Shown here: positions 24,411-36,000 of the stretch, piece by piece
Numbering within the stretch: position 1 is the stretch's first letter
Layout: the number at the start of each line of letters is the position of its first letter
From: Saururus chinensis
Lineage: Eukaryota > Streptophyta > Magnoliopsida > Piperales > Saururaceae
Direction of reading: 5' to 3'
Assembly (NCBI GenBank): GCA_035235625.1
Contig: CP141149.1
Span: 9,020,893-9,084,892, forward strand
Length of the DNA stretch: 64,000 nucleotides
Translations under genes and position numbers: made by a program
Notes under the pieces: model-generated
Database searches by the model: none
What the model saw: the letters and a program-made list of their open reading frames with translations, nothing else
Told to the model about the DNA's origin: nothing

Positions 24411-25355
24411 TGTATGTGTAAGATTAGTTTGATGGTACGATTTTGGCATGATGATATGCGTGATTGTATGCGTATGAGTATTATTATGATATGTATGTTT
24501 GCTTCATGTTTGAGTTGAATGAACACAACTATGTATGGATTTACTGAGTCTATTGTTTAGAACTCCCCTACTGGGTATTTTCCTACTGAGTAAGAAAATA
24601 CTCATTACCCTATTTTTTTAGACCCGTTGTTCTGGAGGCTTTTGTAGGTTTGTGTTAGAGAGCTCCTAGAGATGAATGCTTGTTTCCACGGTGGATGGAT
24701 TACCTTGGACTCAGGTATATACTTGACTTACTATAAGTATTATTTGTGCCACGATCTCCTGTATTGGGTGAGATGGGAATCAAGTTGTTTATGCATTCTA
24801 GACTTTTAATTTGAATTAGATTGTGGACTGTTATGAGACTTGCACTTAAGGAGGCCTGAGAGAGATTTGTATTTAAAGTCTATAATTATAACAATTTACT
24901 TGTACGTTTGTTTTCGAGTAGCCCTTGAGGATGTTTGGTTTGGCCGTATGATGTTTGATCGAATGAATAAAAATTTGTATGGGAAAATTGATGTGTGATG
25001 TTTTAAATTATAAACTATTTTCACATGTTTTGTATTTCATCATTTTTCCCGATTTACAGTCGTTATATTGCAAAGCTTTTCCCGTAAATTTTATAGAAAA
25101 TGTGAGGAAAAATCTTGGGCATTACAAAGGATGAGGAGCTCTCCCTCTATGCCTTCAAAAGAAAGGGTCGGGTTTAGACCCAGACCGGGTTCTATTTTTT
25201 ATTAAAACACGGTACCTACAAATCTCAAGCTCAAAGACTCTTAAAGCTCTACTTCCATTTTTTTTTAAATTCAAACACCGAAAATGCCATTTAGCATTCA
25301 TTTTTGTAATAACTTATCGGGCTCTCTATGAGACTCGGGTTTTGGGCTCTGTCCA

Positions 25356-25842
25356 TCATCGTCCCCTTTCCTCCCACTCCTTGTCACCTTGGTCCATCGC
25401 CCAACTCTCCAAGTAGCCAGCCAGTGACTGTCCACCCCTCGACCAGTCCTTGTTGACGCAACCTCGCCTATGACCATTCACCCCTCCTACCAATCACTGC
25501 AAATGCCGGCCATGTATAACAATCCACCCCTCCGACCAATTGCCGCCGGTGCCGGCACAGCACCCTTCGACCAATTACAGCGACCACTGACGCATTATCT
25601 CCCCACTATACGACCCTCTCATGATGATTCTAGGTTTGCTCGTTTCTCTCTTCCTCTCCCATTGTACAGATTGTTCTCTATTTTTTATATATCAATTTCA
25701 ACTATTAGGCCTATTTATGCGCCTATTTTACACCAAATCACATACTTTTTTTAATATGCATTTGTGCATTTTTGTCTAAAGGTAGGTTAATCAATGATTT
25801 GACAAGTTCTACTTGAGTTTGATTACTTGATACTCTGTTCTT
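25356..25842. other. Unassigned sequence before the copia element
   Basis: A GC-richer part (25360-25620) has four loose repeats of CACCCCTCCGACCAATTRC. It is followed by AT-rich DNA to the TGGTT duplication. An ORF at 25470-25754 has no recognisable domain. Confidence 0.35.
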
Positions 25843-25847
25843 TGGTT
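25843..25847. repeat. Target-site duplication (left) of the copia element
   Basis: TGGTT directly before the element is repeated at 32963-32967. Confidence 0.85.
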
Positions 25848-26214
25848 TGATAGAAACTTAATACAAGATTTAGGCATGCATGTAGCTATTAGAACCTTCA
25901 ATGAAGCTTAATCCTCTTCAGAATCACAATGAGTTTATGGTTAAGAACTTGACTGAGAATAATCTCGTTTAAAACACCAAATTAGGATGGCTAATGGTGT
26001 ATTTATAACTAAACAAGAACACCATTGTTAAGAACCCTAGAATCTTGACCGTCCATCCATAGGTCATCCAATGGTTTAGATTTGCCACTTAAAACCACAG
26101 CTTAATGGGTATTTAGACTCAGGCCCATTACCCAAACAGTTTTAAAAGCCTAAAACAATGTCAATTGAGACAGTTGGGCTAGTTGATATTTTATTACAAA
26201 AACAAAGGCCAACA
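25848..26214 (-). repeat. 3' LTR of the copia element
   Basis: It runs TGTTGGCC...TTCTATCA on minus, 367 bp. It matches the LTR at 32552-32962 with many substitutions and small indels. Confidence 0.9.
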
Positions 26215-26227
26215 TTCTCCCACTTGG
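26215..26227 (-). promoter_or_regulatory. Polypurine tract of the copia element
   Basis: CCAAGTGGGAGAA on minus abuts the 3' LTR. It is the classic copia plus-strand primer. Confidence 0.85.
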
Positions 26228-26629
26228 CTCAATTAAACTAAATTTGATAAAAAAATATTTTATTTAAAAAAATAACCAAGTTGGTAATGGGAAACTTTAA
26301 AATGACTTTCGTATGTGCATACAACTTTTGAAAAAATAATACCCTTCGAACTGTATGTGGTAACTTTATACCCTTACAAAATGTCATAATTACATGAATC
26401 AATACGGTTATATCCTCATAGGAGAACATTCCCTTCCTTGTATCAAATGCAATTAATTCATTATGTTTGAGTTCTATATGTGGCAGAATATATTTATGAG
26501 TGAAGGCATGCTCCCACTCATTTTGCAAATATTGTCTCATACTTAAGTGCATAGAAAATGAGATAGCATGAGAAAAGAAAACTGTAATTGCTATGATAAA
26601 TGAGTAAAGTCGAGAAGTACATAAGCAAA

Positions 26630-29600
26630 ATCAAATGCACGATGAGCTAATAAGATCCATACGATCTACATGACTCTTAAACAAAGAAGAGGGTAAGCCC
26701 TTAGTCATTGGATCAACAAGCATAAGCTCAGTACCTATATGCTCAATAACAACTGTCCTTGTTCTAACACGATCCCGAACAGCAAGATACTTGATGTCGA
26801 TGTGCTTACTCCGACTTCCACTCTTGTTGTTCTTCGTTAAGAACACAATAACACTATTATACAGAACATCTTTAACGGCCTAGATATGGAATGAATAATA
26901 GTAAATCTTGTGACTAAGTTCATTAGCTAAGTAGCATGTGGCATGCCCTCATAACAAGCAACAAACTCTGCCTCCATTGTTGATGACCTTGTAAGGGTTT
27001 GCTTAATACTTTTCCAAGAGATAGCACCGCCTGGCAAAAGGAAAATATAACACGATGCTGACTATTTTGAGTCAACACAACTAGCAAAGTCTGCATTTGT
27101 GTATCCAACCAGCTCCAAATGATCAAAATGTCTATATGTATGCATGTAATCCTTAGTTCCTTGTAGATACCTCATACCCTTCTTTACAGCTCTCCAATGA
27201 TCCAGCCCTTGATTTTTCTAGTATCTACCCAACATCCCATAGCAAAGGCAATATCAAGTCTTGTACAAACCTCCAAGTACATAATACTACCAACTGCCGA
27301 TTCATAAGGAATTCCCTTCATGCTTTCCAACTCCAAAGAATTCTTTGGACATTGGAACAAGCCAAATTTGTCACCCTTCATAATAGGAGTTGCACTAGGT
27401 GAGTAGTTTTCCATGTTAAACTATTTCAAAACTTTATTGATATAGGCCTATTGAGACAACCCAAGGATCCTTCTGGATCTATCATGATAGATCTCAATCT
27501 CTATAACACAGGATGCCTCTCCTAAATCTTTCATGTCAAAGTTCTAAGAAAGAAACTGCTTAGTCTTGTGCAACATCCCTATGTTACTGCTTGCAAGTAG
27601 AATGTCATCAACATACAAGACAAAAAACGTGTAATAGCTCCCACTAACATTAATGTATATGCATTGGTCAACAATGTTCTCCTTAAAACCAAATGAAGTA
27701 ATAACATTGTTGAACTTTATATTGAGAGGCCTATTTCAGTCTATATATTGATTTCTTGAGTCTACAAAGTAGACAACTTCCTTTATCTAAGGTGGATCCT
27801 TCGGGCTGAGTCATATACACCTCTTCCTCAAGATCCCCATTCAAGAATGCCATTTTGACATCCATTTGATGTAACTCCAAGTCAAAATGAGCTACAAGGG
27901 CCAAAATAACTCTCAATGAATCCTTCATAGAAACTAGAGAGAAAGTTTCATTATAGTTAACACCATCTTTTTGAAGAAAACCTTTGGCTACAAGTCAGGC
28001 CTTATATCTACTAATGTTAATAGATGGATCTAATTTAGTCTGATAAACCCATTTGTAGCCAAGAGTCCTGGCATCCTGCAATAACTCTACGAGATCCCCA
28101 ACTTGATTATCAGCCATAGATTTCATCTCATCCTGCATGACATCATTCCATTTGCTAGAGTTTTCTCCAGACATTGCCTGTTAATATGTAATAGGATCTT
28201 GAATGAGCCCAACATTCTTGTCAGACTCCTAGAGGTATACAATATAGTCAGAAAGGAGTGCATGTTTCTTTACTCTTGAGGACCTTCGAAGTTCTATTTG
28301 ATCAACAGGCAGAGGTGCCTATACAATAGGAATTTCAACAACTTATTCCTGAGGGGATGCTAGAGGGATAATAGACTATTGTAGAATCACCATGTGTGAT
28401 ACAACATCTGATCCTCTACCGGATGTGGGTAGAACAATTGGAACCCGTATTTCCTTAAACACAATATGTTTGGGGGAAATACTCCCACTGAAGTTGTCAT
28501 GCTCAAGAAAATGTGCATTCCGTGCTTCGGCTACTGTAGGGGTGTGAGATGGACAACAAAATCATAACCCTTAGATCTTTCTGAATAGCCAATGAAAAAA
28601 CCACTGACAATCTTAGGGTCTAGCTTCTTCTCAAGTGGATTGTACACCCTAATCTCAACAGGACAACCCCAGATGTGTACATGATCTAAACTAGATTTCC
28701 ATCCATTCCATAGCTCAAAGGGTATTTTAGAAACTCCTTTAGATGGAACTCGATTTAAAATGTACACGGCTGTCTTTAAGGCTTCACTCCACATATTGAG
28801 AGGAAGTGATGAGTTACTAATCATACTCCTCACCATATCTGCTAAAATGTAGTTCCTCCTTTCAGCAACACCATTTTGTTGTGGTGTTCCTGGTACTGTG
28901 TATTGGGCAACAATACCATGTTCCTTCAGGAACTGCGCAAATGGTCCAGATTTTTGTCCAATCTCTATGTACCTACCATAGTATTCCCCTCCTCTGTCTG
29001 ATCTAACAATTTTGATACTTAAATCATATTATTTCTCTACCTCTGCCTTATAAGTCTTGAAAGCATTAAATGCTTCAAACTTTTTATTTAAGAGATAAAG
29101 ATACATGTATCAAGTATGATCATTTATAAAGGTAATGAAATACCTTTGACCATTTAGATAGGGAGTACTAAACAGTCCACAGATATCAGTGTGTATGGTG
29201 CCTAATTTCTTATCATGCCTCTTAGCACCCTTAGAAGACTTGTTAGTCTACTTTTCCTTTATGCAGTCTATACATATCTCAAGATCAGTAAAGTCAAGAG
29301 TTTTAAAAACTCCTTTTACTAATCACTTTAAATAGTCAATGGAGATATGCTCCAACTGCCTGTGCAATAACATAGAGGAATTCTTTTTAATAACACTTCC
29401 TTGCACAAACATCATACATTGTTCAAAGGAAACATGCAAAGAGAGACAATATAATCCATCAATCAAAGAACCAAAATAGATGGTGATTGAATATTTAATA
29501 ATAAAAAATAAGGAATTCATAAACTAAAAATTAAAGCCATGATGCACTAGTATTGATATAAAAACTAAGTTCTTCAAAAAACTTGGAATATATAAAGCTC

Positions 29601-29960
29601 TCTCTAAATCCAAGGTGTAACATGTATGGAGAACAAGCCTATATGTTCCCACACCTTCAACCTTTGAACACATCATATTTCCTGAATAGATGTTGTACTC
29701 TCCATCATTTGGTTTCGTTAGACTAAGAAACCCCTGCATGACAGTAGAAACATGGATTGTAAAACCAGAGTCAATCCACCATGTGTTATTATGATGAGAA
29801 TCAACATAATTAGATTCAAAACACACTAAAGACATGAAATGACCTCCTTTCTTAGCAAGCCACTTTTGATACTTAGGGCAATCTTTCTTCATGTGTCCTT
29901 TCTTCTTGCAGAAAAAATATTTGGTTTTCTTGGTGACACCAGTAGACTTCATTGACACAC
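26630..29960 (-). pseudogene. Copia pol (zinc knuckle, protease, integrase, RT, RNase H)
   Basis: Read from 29960 leftwards: zinc knuckle CKKKGHMKKDCPKY, protease WWIDSG, the pre-integrase LHRQLEHIS, the integrase C-part (VRSMISNSSLPLNMWSEALK, then VHIWGCPVEI and SGFFIGYSERSKGY at 28836-28560), reverse transcriptase LELHQMDVKMAFLNGDLEEE near 27900-27800, and RNase H ending SKHIDIKYLAVRDRV and DPMTKGLP at 26846-26640. At least six frame breaks are present, so it is a relic. Confidence 0.9.
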
Positions 29961-30054
29961 CTTTACCACCTTTCTTCTTTCATACACTATGATTTCCCTT
30001 CTTTTGTCCATTATGAGAAACTAGATCGGCACTCTCTAGCTTCTCTTGCTTAAG

Positions 30055-30728
30055 TCATCCCTCTTCCTGTACACACATACTCAGAAGGTCATTGACTGAC
30101 CAGTGAGTGTTATGTGTGTTGTAAGACATCTTGAATGACCCATATTGTGCACGTAGGGAGTTCATGATAAAGTGGACCAAAAAGGTGTCATGAATCTTTA
30201 TTTTCATGTCGTTCAACTGATTAGCAATATCCCGCATTTGCATGACATGCTCTCTCACCTCTTTGTCATTTGTTAGCCTCATGGATGACAACTTGGACAT
30301 TAAGGTTCTGGTCAAGGCTTTATCAGAACTCTTGAATTGAGCTTCAATAGCTTTCAAAAGTTTTTGAACTATAGCACATTCTGGGATGGATCCCCTAATA
30401 ATTTTATTTATGTGATACTTCATAGCATCATGCTTAAGCGGTTAGACTGCTCCTACTTTTTGACAGATGCTACCTCACTTGGCGTACTTTTTTCAGTAGG
30501 AGTGGTGGGTACATCCATATGAAACGCCAAATCAAAGTTCATGCATCCTAATAGTAAAATAATCTTTTCCTTCCAATCCGTAAAATTGTCCACAGATAAT
30601 AATGGAAGATGCTGATTAGGGTCAGAAATAAAAGACAAATAAGCTGCAATAAAAAAATAAATACATGCAAACATTAATAAGGGCAAGAAACAATAACATA
30701 AGTATGAAATAGCCAATGCTAAAATCAT
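30055..30728 (-). pseudogene. Copia gag
   Basis: The frame at 30728-30453 holds LSVDNFTDWKEKIILLLGC, typical of the start of copia Gag. It shifts frame near 30430 and continues with TRTLMSKLSSMRL and VREHVMQMRDIANQLNDM to VNDLLSMCVQEEG. Gag forms the virus-like particle and here leads into the zinc knuckle of the adjacent frame. The real start codon is uncertain. Confidence 0.85.
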
Positions 30729-32533
30729 TTAGTAAAATTAAAAACCTCCCTTTGGGCAAAGGTTGCAATCTGCATCAAAATTACTAAGCCGTATAGAAAC
30801 AAATATTTATTATGTTTCATGATAAGGTTAGTAGGTTATACATAAAACATTACAAGAAAATCTCACACCTTTGGGCATAGAGATTCACCTATGTTAAAAT
30901 ATATAACCCTCCACCCTATCCTGATTATGTGATTCTAACTACCACCTCCCTTTGGGGCCGGATGATATTTGTCACATCAAAATTTGATGACAGCACAATA
31001 TTTATATGTATGTGAATCTATGCACCCTATGGTAACATTCTATATGATTCACACGTTGACAAATAACTTAGGATGCTTTGACTACTCCTAAATCATCTCA
31101 ACGGACGTGGGAACTAAATTTGTGCTAATCACATTTTCAAATAACAAAATGAATGCAATTAATTATCAAACAATCATAAAAAATATCCATATACAAAATT
31201 GACAAGGGCATTATTATCAATTTTGTCATTAGGCTTTAGGGACTCGGCCAAGGATTCCATCACCACACACCACAATTAAAAAAATAGTCCAAAGTTCGTG
31301 CACAGTCCTTTAAAAAAAATTAATAATTGTACAAGGTGGAAACTTTAAGCCGCTAAAATTGAAAAATGTACATTAATTTTTCATGATTGCATTTGCCCCC
31401 AGACGTGGTCCTCGAATTTTGGTGTCGCTTACAATAAGTATAATGTACACTCTCTCTTAAAATTACATAAGTGGTGCGCTCAATAATGTTTTAAAAAAAT
31501 GAAAAGACATAGGATTGCAATATAATCAATCCCTTGGCCGGCCCATAACATTAATAAAGCCTTGACATGATAATTAAAACACATCCATAATTCCACATGC
31601 AATCACAACTTAAAAAAAATTCCAGAAAAGAAAAACTTTTCCTGAAATTTTTTTTGTTTGACTCGGAATGGACCAAACTGGGTCTGGAGACTTAGTTTGG
31701 GCCGGGTCAGCACCTAACCTGTGCCATGGTTGACCCGCGATGTGGGTCAGCGAAAACCCACCCAAGAGTGGGTCAGAACAGACTCGCGCCCAGCGCGGGT
31801 CATTGACGATTTGCTCCCACGGGTTGTCTTCAACTTCTCGACAGAGAGGTTGAAGATGGCCCTATACGAGCTGCCTACCACCATCCAGAAAGGGGCTCAC
31901 CAGAAAACGAGTTGGCAGAAAAATGTACCGCTAGAGGCTGGAAAAGACACATCTACCAATAATCCCGAAAGCTGCGGCTTGTAGCGGGCAAATCGGAAAA
32001 ACACAGATGGAGAGAAAATTCCTGGTGACTGTGCGCAACACCTACCGGCAGCCCAAGGGGCCGGAAAAAGTTCAGCCCGACGGCGGAGGTTCCAGATCCG
32101 GCCCCTATTACAAGCTTCAACATTTGGCGGTGGGCCTTCCAACTCAAAATTGACTGCATAAAAAACAGAGGAACAACGGCTTTGTGCACAACGGCAATGC
32201 TAGCTAGCGCCCAAACATGATGAGGAGGCAGTGCCGGCCAACGCCAGGTAGGATCAGAGATAGGGGGCCACAGCAAGAGGCCACATTGGCTGAAAAAATA
32301 GAAACCAAAGCGCAAAGACAGAAAAATCAATTTTTTCAGCCGTCTGAGACTGTAGGAACAAATCCGAAGGACCTGCACAAGAGCCCAACACCTGGCAGTG
32401 GTGGCTCTGGGCAATGTGTCTGCTCCGGCCAGCAGTCACCGGACAACTACCCGATTACAATGACAACAAACAAAAATTGCAACGACAGTAAAAAGAAAAT
32501 TAAATTTTAAATTTTCTGGTGGAATAAATAAAC

Positions 32534-32551
32534 TTGTCTCCTGATACCAAT
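32534..32551 (-). promoter_or_regulatory. Primer binding site of the copia element
   Basis: ATTGGTATCAGGAGAC on minus directly follows the 5' LTR. It resembles the complement of the plant initiator tRNA-Met 3' end (TGGTATCAGAGC). Confidence 0.85.
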
Positions 32552-32962
32552 TGATAGAAACTTAATACAAGATTTAGGCATACCTGTGGCCATTAGAACA
32601 TTCAATGAAGCTTAATCCTCTACTAATACTCTTCAGAATCATAATGAGTTTCTTGTTTAGAACTTAACTGAGAGTAATCTTGCTTAAGGTATCGAATTAG
32701 GATGGATAATGGTATATTTTTAACTATACCAAGATACCATTGTTAAGAACCTTAGAGTCTTTCCCGTCTATCCATAGGTCATCCAATTGTTCATATTTGC
32801 CATTTAAAACTACAGCTTGATGGGTATATTTGCCATTTAAAACTACAGCTTAATGGGTATTTAGACTCAGGCCCATTACCCATACAGTTTTAAAAGCTCA
32901 AAAGAGTATCAATTGAGATAGTTGAGCTACTTATATTTTATTACAAAAAACAAAGCCCAACA
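32552..32962 (-). repeat. 5' LTR of the copia element
   Basis: 411 bp. It is longer than the 3' LTR mainly because about 33 bp are tandemly doubled (32794-32824 and 32825-32857, both holding TTTGCCATTTAAAACTACAG). Confidence 0.9.
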
Positions 32963-32967
32963 TGGTT

Positions 32968-35900
32968 TTGACATGAAGAAATTACTGGTGCTCTGTCTTA
33001 CTAAAGCCACGACCATCGGAATTTCTTGGTACTTCAGTCAAAGGAACATTAGACATATATGTACTCTGTTTCATAGTCGTTGGGAAGAAGAGGGTTTGTT
33101 AGGATTAAGGAAAGACCCATCTCGACTATATCGTCTGCAGCTCTGGAATTTGTTTTTTTCTTTTTTAAAACATTTCTTGCCGCTTTCCGCCTGCAAAATC
33201 CTTAGCTCACAGGCAGCAAAGTCAATATTTCACCTTCCAATGATGAAATCTTTTCCTATCTGATTGGGGATTGGAAATTAAGTTAGAGAAGGGAACATGT
33301 TGCTTCACTCATAGCCAGGGGGATGATGATTACTGTCGCAGGCAGTGGACACTTCCACATTGGACATGCTTTTTATTTGTACATATGAGAAATTTGGGTG
33401 AATCATTTATTCATTAGGTTTCTAATGACATGTTACTCACTGATTCGCAACACAAAAAATAAAATAAAAAAAGACTATTTCCATCGAAACGACATTAAAA
33501 ATGGTTGTCTATGTAAAGAGGAACCTGGGGAACCCTGAATCCCCGATGCTTTAGGTCCTTATATGACCGGTCATTAAACTATTTAAACTTAATTAGCTGA
33601 ATTTGGATTGGATTGGTGTTCAGTAATACCCTGAGGTTGACACTATTGTGATGATACATTTTTGTTTAATTTGTCACTGTTTGATTGCTATATTTGTTGC
33701 CGTTAGACTAGTCATTTTGCAAAGGTATGTGAGCAGAGTCTGGTCTACCAAACAATACAACCACAGTAGGTGGGTCGCCGGCATTCCGGACAGAGGAAGA
33801 GGCCTGACACCGGAATTTCTGAACCTGACTGCCAGCAACAGATACGTAATATTCGCAGCAGTGGTGGATTCGCACTTGGGGTCAGTTAGTCTTTATTGCA
33901 TAGAAGAGTGGTGGATTAGATGAAGTAACTTGGGCAGATTTGTAAATCCATTTTTTTTTCACTTCATATTATCGCTTTTGATGTGATTTTCTCTTCATAT
34001 ATGTTCCAATCAGTTGATAAGCAGAGGTTTAGGGTGAGTTATCAGAGGATTAGAACTTCTTGTGATTTTATTATGTCCCTCTGTCTATCTCTTGTTTATT
34101 GAGTAGTTGAGCTAGTTTGCTATTTTGTACTCTTTTTGTTGTTCTGTAGAAGTCTCACTTTCCAAGGATGCAAATTTCCACTTTGTTTTTGTTATGAACA
34201 TGCCATCTTTTCCAATCAATTCCAGCTAGGAAATATGTGGCATCATGCACACCCAATTGACAGATGACATTCAACAAAGGATACAATTGAAAGATCTATC
34301 TAGTTGAATTCATTAGGCATATATGGATGCTTGTTTGAAGGGACCTGCAACTGGAATGGTTTCTTAAAGTGAAGCTTTTCAGTAAGTTTCTCAAATTATA
34401 TTGCACGGAAACATATATTCGTCTTTGATCAGCATGTAGTCCTTTAATTAACATATATGCTATGAAAAGAACAGAAACAGCCCATATGAGCAAGGAAGAT
34501 TTAACCATCCTTGTAACTGACTTCCTTTCCCCACAGATATGTGATCTTCAGCCCCGGCTGCATGTAAATGTTGATCCTAGGTTCAGGAAACCTTATGTGA
34601 CAACTAATATATTACTCTACTTCTAATATTATCATATATCCTGCACAGATCCTTTACATTTCTTTTCTTAGACATTGATAGGTCGACCATTTACATATTT
34701 TTTTCTTAGATGTTGAGAGGTAGTATGTCTTACTGAGCCGGAGTTAGGAATAATATTACTCTAATTGGCTAGTATGGTCAATGTTTCTGCTAGGCCCTTT
34801 ACATATTGTATCTCATATTTGGAGAGATAGTATGTCTGATTGAATTGGAATTGATCACACAAGCAATATCAGTCTAATTAACTGCTACAATTACTGCATA
34901 GACCATTTACTTATTTACATATTTTTTTCTTAGATATTGAGAAATGTTATATATCTTACTGAATTGGAGTTTTTGTGTTTTTGATATAGATAATTGGTTT
35001 GCCATCATTGTGATATTTGTGAATAGTCAAATTTATCAGCTGAGGGATATTTTAATTTGGCAGGACAAGTAATAAGTGGAATTTTACGTTTTGTAGTTCA
35101 GTTGATGGTTTACTATTATTGAGTTCGTTGTGAAATGTAAAAGGAAGAATTTGAGTGGCGACTGGTGATAGCTGAAGGCCTAGAAAGCACCGACTCAGTC
35201 AAAAAGTGACTCATGCTTTTCAAACAACTTAGCAAACTAAGCAGGAAAACATAAACTTTTATTCAGCTGTAATTTGATCAATATGTTTTTTATTGTAAGT
35301 GAGGCTTCTTGCTGTTTGTCAATTAGTCTTAATCCAAGAGATTGTGGATCTATATTTCCATGGTTTCTTCTCTTTTGATTCTTTAAACATAAAATAGTAT
35401 TGAAAACCTCTCTTTTGGTTCTTAGTTTTTATTTCTTCCTGCTCTTTTTTTAATAAACACTGAAACAGTCGAATGGCTTCTAGTTAATTTTGGATTGTTC
35501 CGGTTGACTGTGTATGAGTACCAGTGATGGAAGTGAACAGACGCGAACTGAGAAAGAGGGCCTTACCGTTTCATTACATCCACTGTGTTGATCTTTTTAT
35601 CTTTGTTTTGAAGGTTATCTACTTCTTAATTTTCTTGAATTTTTTAAGCTCACCTGAACATAGAGTTTCGGCATGGAACCTGATATGTTCACTCCTATTA
35701 TTGGTTCAGCGAAGCGAACGAGAATGTCACCCCGTTCTGTCTTCAGCTACAAGACTCAAATTGTATCATCTGAAAAGGAATAGTATACAATACGGCATGT
35801 CATTTGTAAATGGAGACTGAAGTCAGGAATCTGATGGAGCACCATTGATTATGTTATTGACATCTTAAGTCTTTCTATTACGCATCTCGCATGTTTCCTG

Positions 35901-36000
35901 TTTGAAGTGCTTTCAGCTGTGTTTTCTTTGCGTACCGATTTTCTTGTCCGGTGGCTATGACGGAAACCTTGACAAATATCACAATTAAGTGTATATTGAT
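32968..36000 (+). other. Possible decayed or partial host gene region
   Basis: There is no complete gene. Several short blocks look exon-like. One lies near 33725-33900 (VSRVWSTKQYNHSRWVAGIP in one frame). A second follows CCCCACAG at about 34538 and reads ICDLQPRLH. A third follows ACCAG at 35523 and reads SDGSEQTRTEKEGL. A fourth, after CATAG near 35663, reads MEPDMFTPIIGSAKRTRMSP and stops at about 35787. I cannot assign them to a family or prove that they belong together. The copia element sits upstream of them. Confidence 0.25.
34650..34975. repeat. Degenerate tandem repeat of about 110-120 bp
   Basis: Three to four units share TTTACATATTTTTTTCTTAGAT, a stretch like TTGAGAGGTAGTATGTCTTACTGA and a following GGAGTT or GGAATT. 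They are strongly diverged and non-coding. Confidence 0.6.

Larger units (their letters stand above)
20505..25126 (+). mobile_element. Giant solo LTR, copy A (Ty3-gypsy, Tekay/Del type)
   Basis: It begins TGTAAGGTCCCTGATTTTTC and ends AATCTTGGGCATTACA. Flanks GAGGA and AAGGA suggest a 5-bp duplication with one difference. It is similar over its whole length to 51647-56480. There is no internal LTR pair, PBS, PPT, gag or pol, which fits a solo LTR left by recombination. Internal order: a short AT-rich start, a GC-rich block (about 20780-22400), a tandem-repeat block, a long moderate-GC stretch, a second and third subrepeat block, then an end with the FGGxGxTxC-free tail typical of Tekay LTRs. 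The many ORFs in the GC-rich block overlap on both strands and are disrupted between copies, so I do not call them genes. Confidence 0.75.
18063..25355. mobile_element. Possible older solo LTR interrupted by a giant solo LTR
   Basis: TGTCACGACCCAAG at 18063 and TTTTGGGCTCTGTCCA ending at 25355 are approximately inverted and give TG...CA ends. Between them lies non-coding sequence of LTR type, interrupted by the 4.6-kb solo LTR at 20505-25126. Without that insertion the unit is about 2.7 kb. No target duplication could be read (AAACT on the left, TCATC on the right), so both boundaries and the LTR identity are tentative. Short ORFs at 18603-20393 show no domain. Confidence 0.35.
25848..32962 (-). 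mobile_element. Full-length Ty1-copia retrotransposon, decayed
   Basis: It is 7.1 kb on minus with both LTRs, a tRNA-iMet-type primer site, a polypurine tract and perfect 5-bp duplications. Order from right to left: 5' LTR, a long leader of about 1.8 kb (30730-32530, with a GC-rich portion at 31680-32300), gag, protease, integrase, reverse transcriptase, RNase H, 3' LTR. The order integrase before reverse transcriptase defines copia. Frameshifts and stops throughout, and many differences between the LTRs, show that it is old and dead. Confidence 0.92.

Noticed and set aside
23785-24449. ORFs over the GTAAGAGTATG and CCCAAGAGTGG repeats
   Set aside because: They are translations of tandem repeats in an LTR, not conserved proteins.
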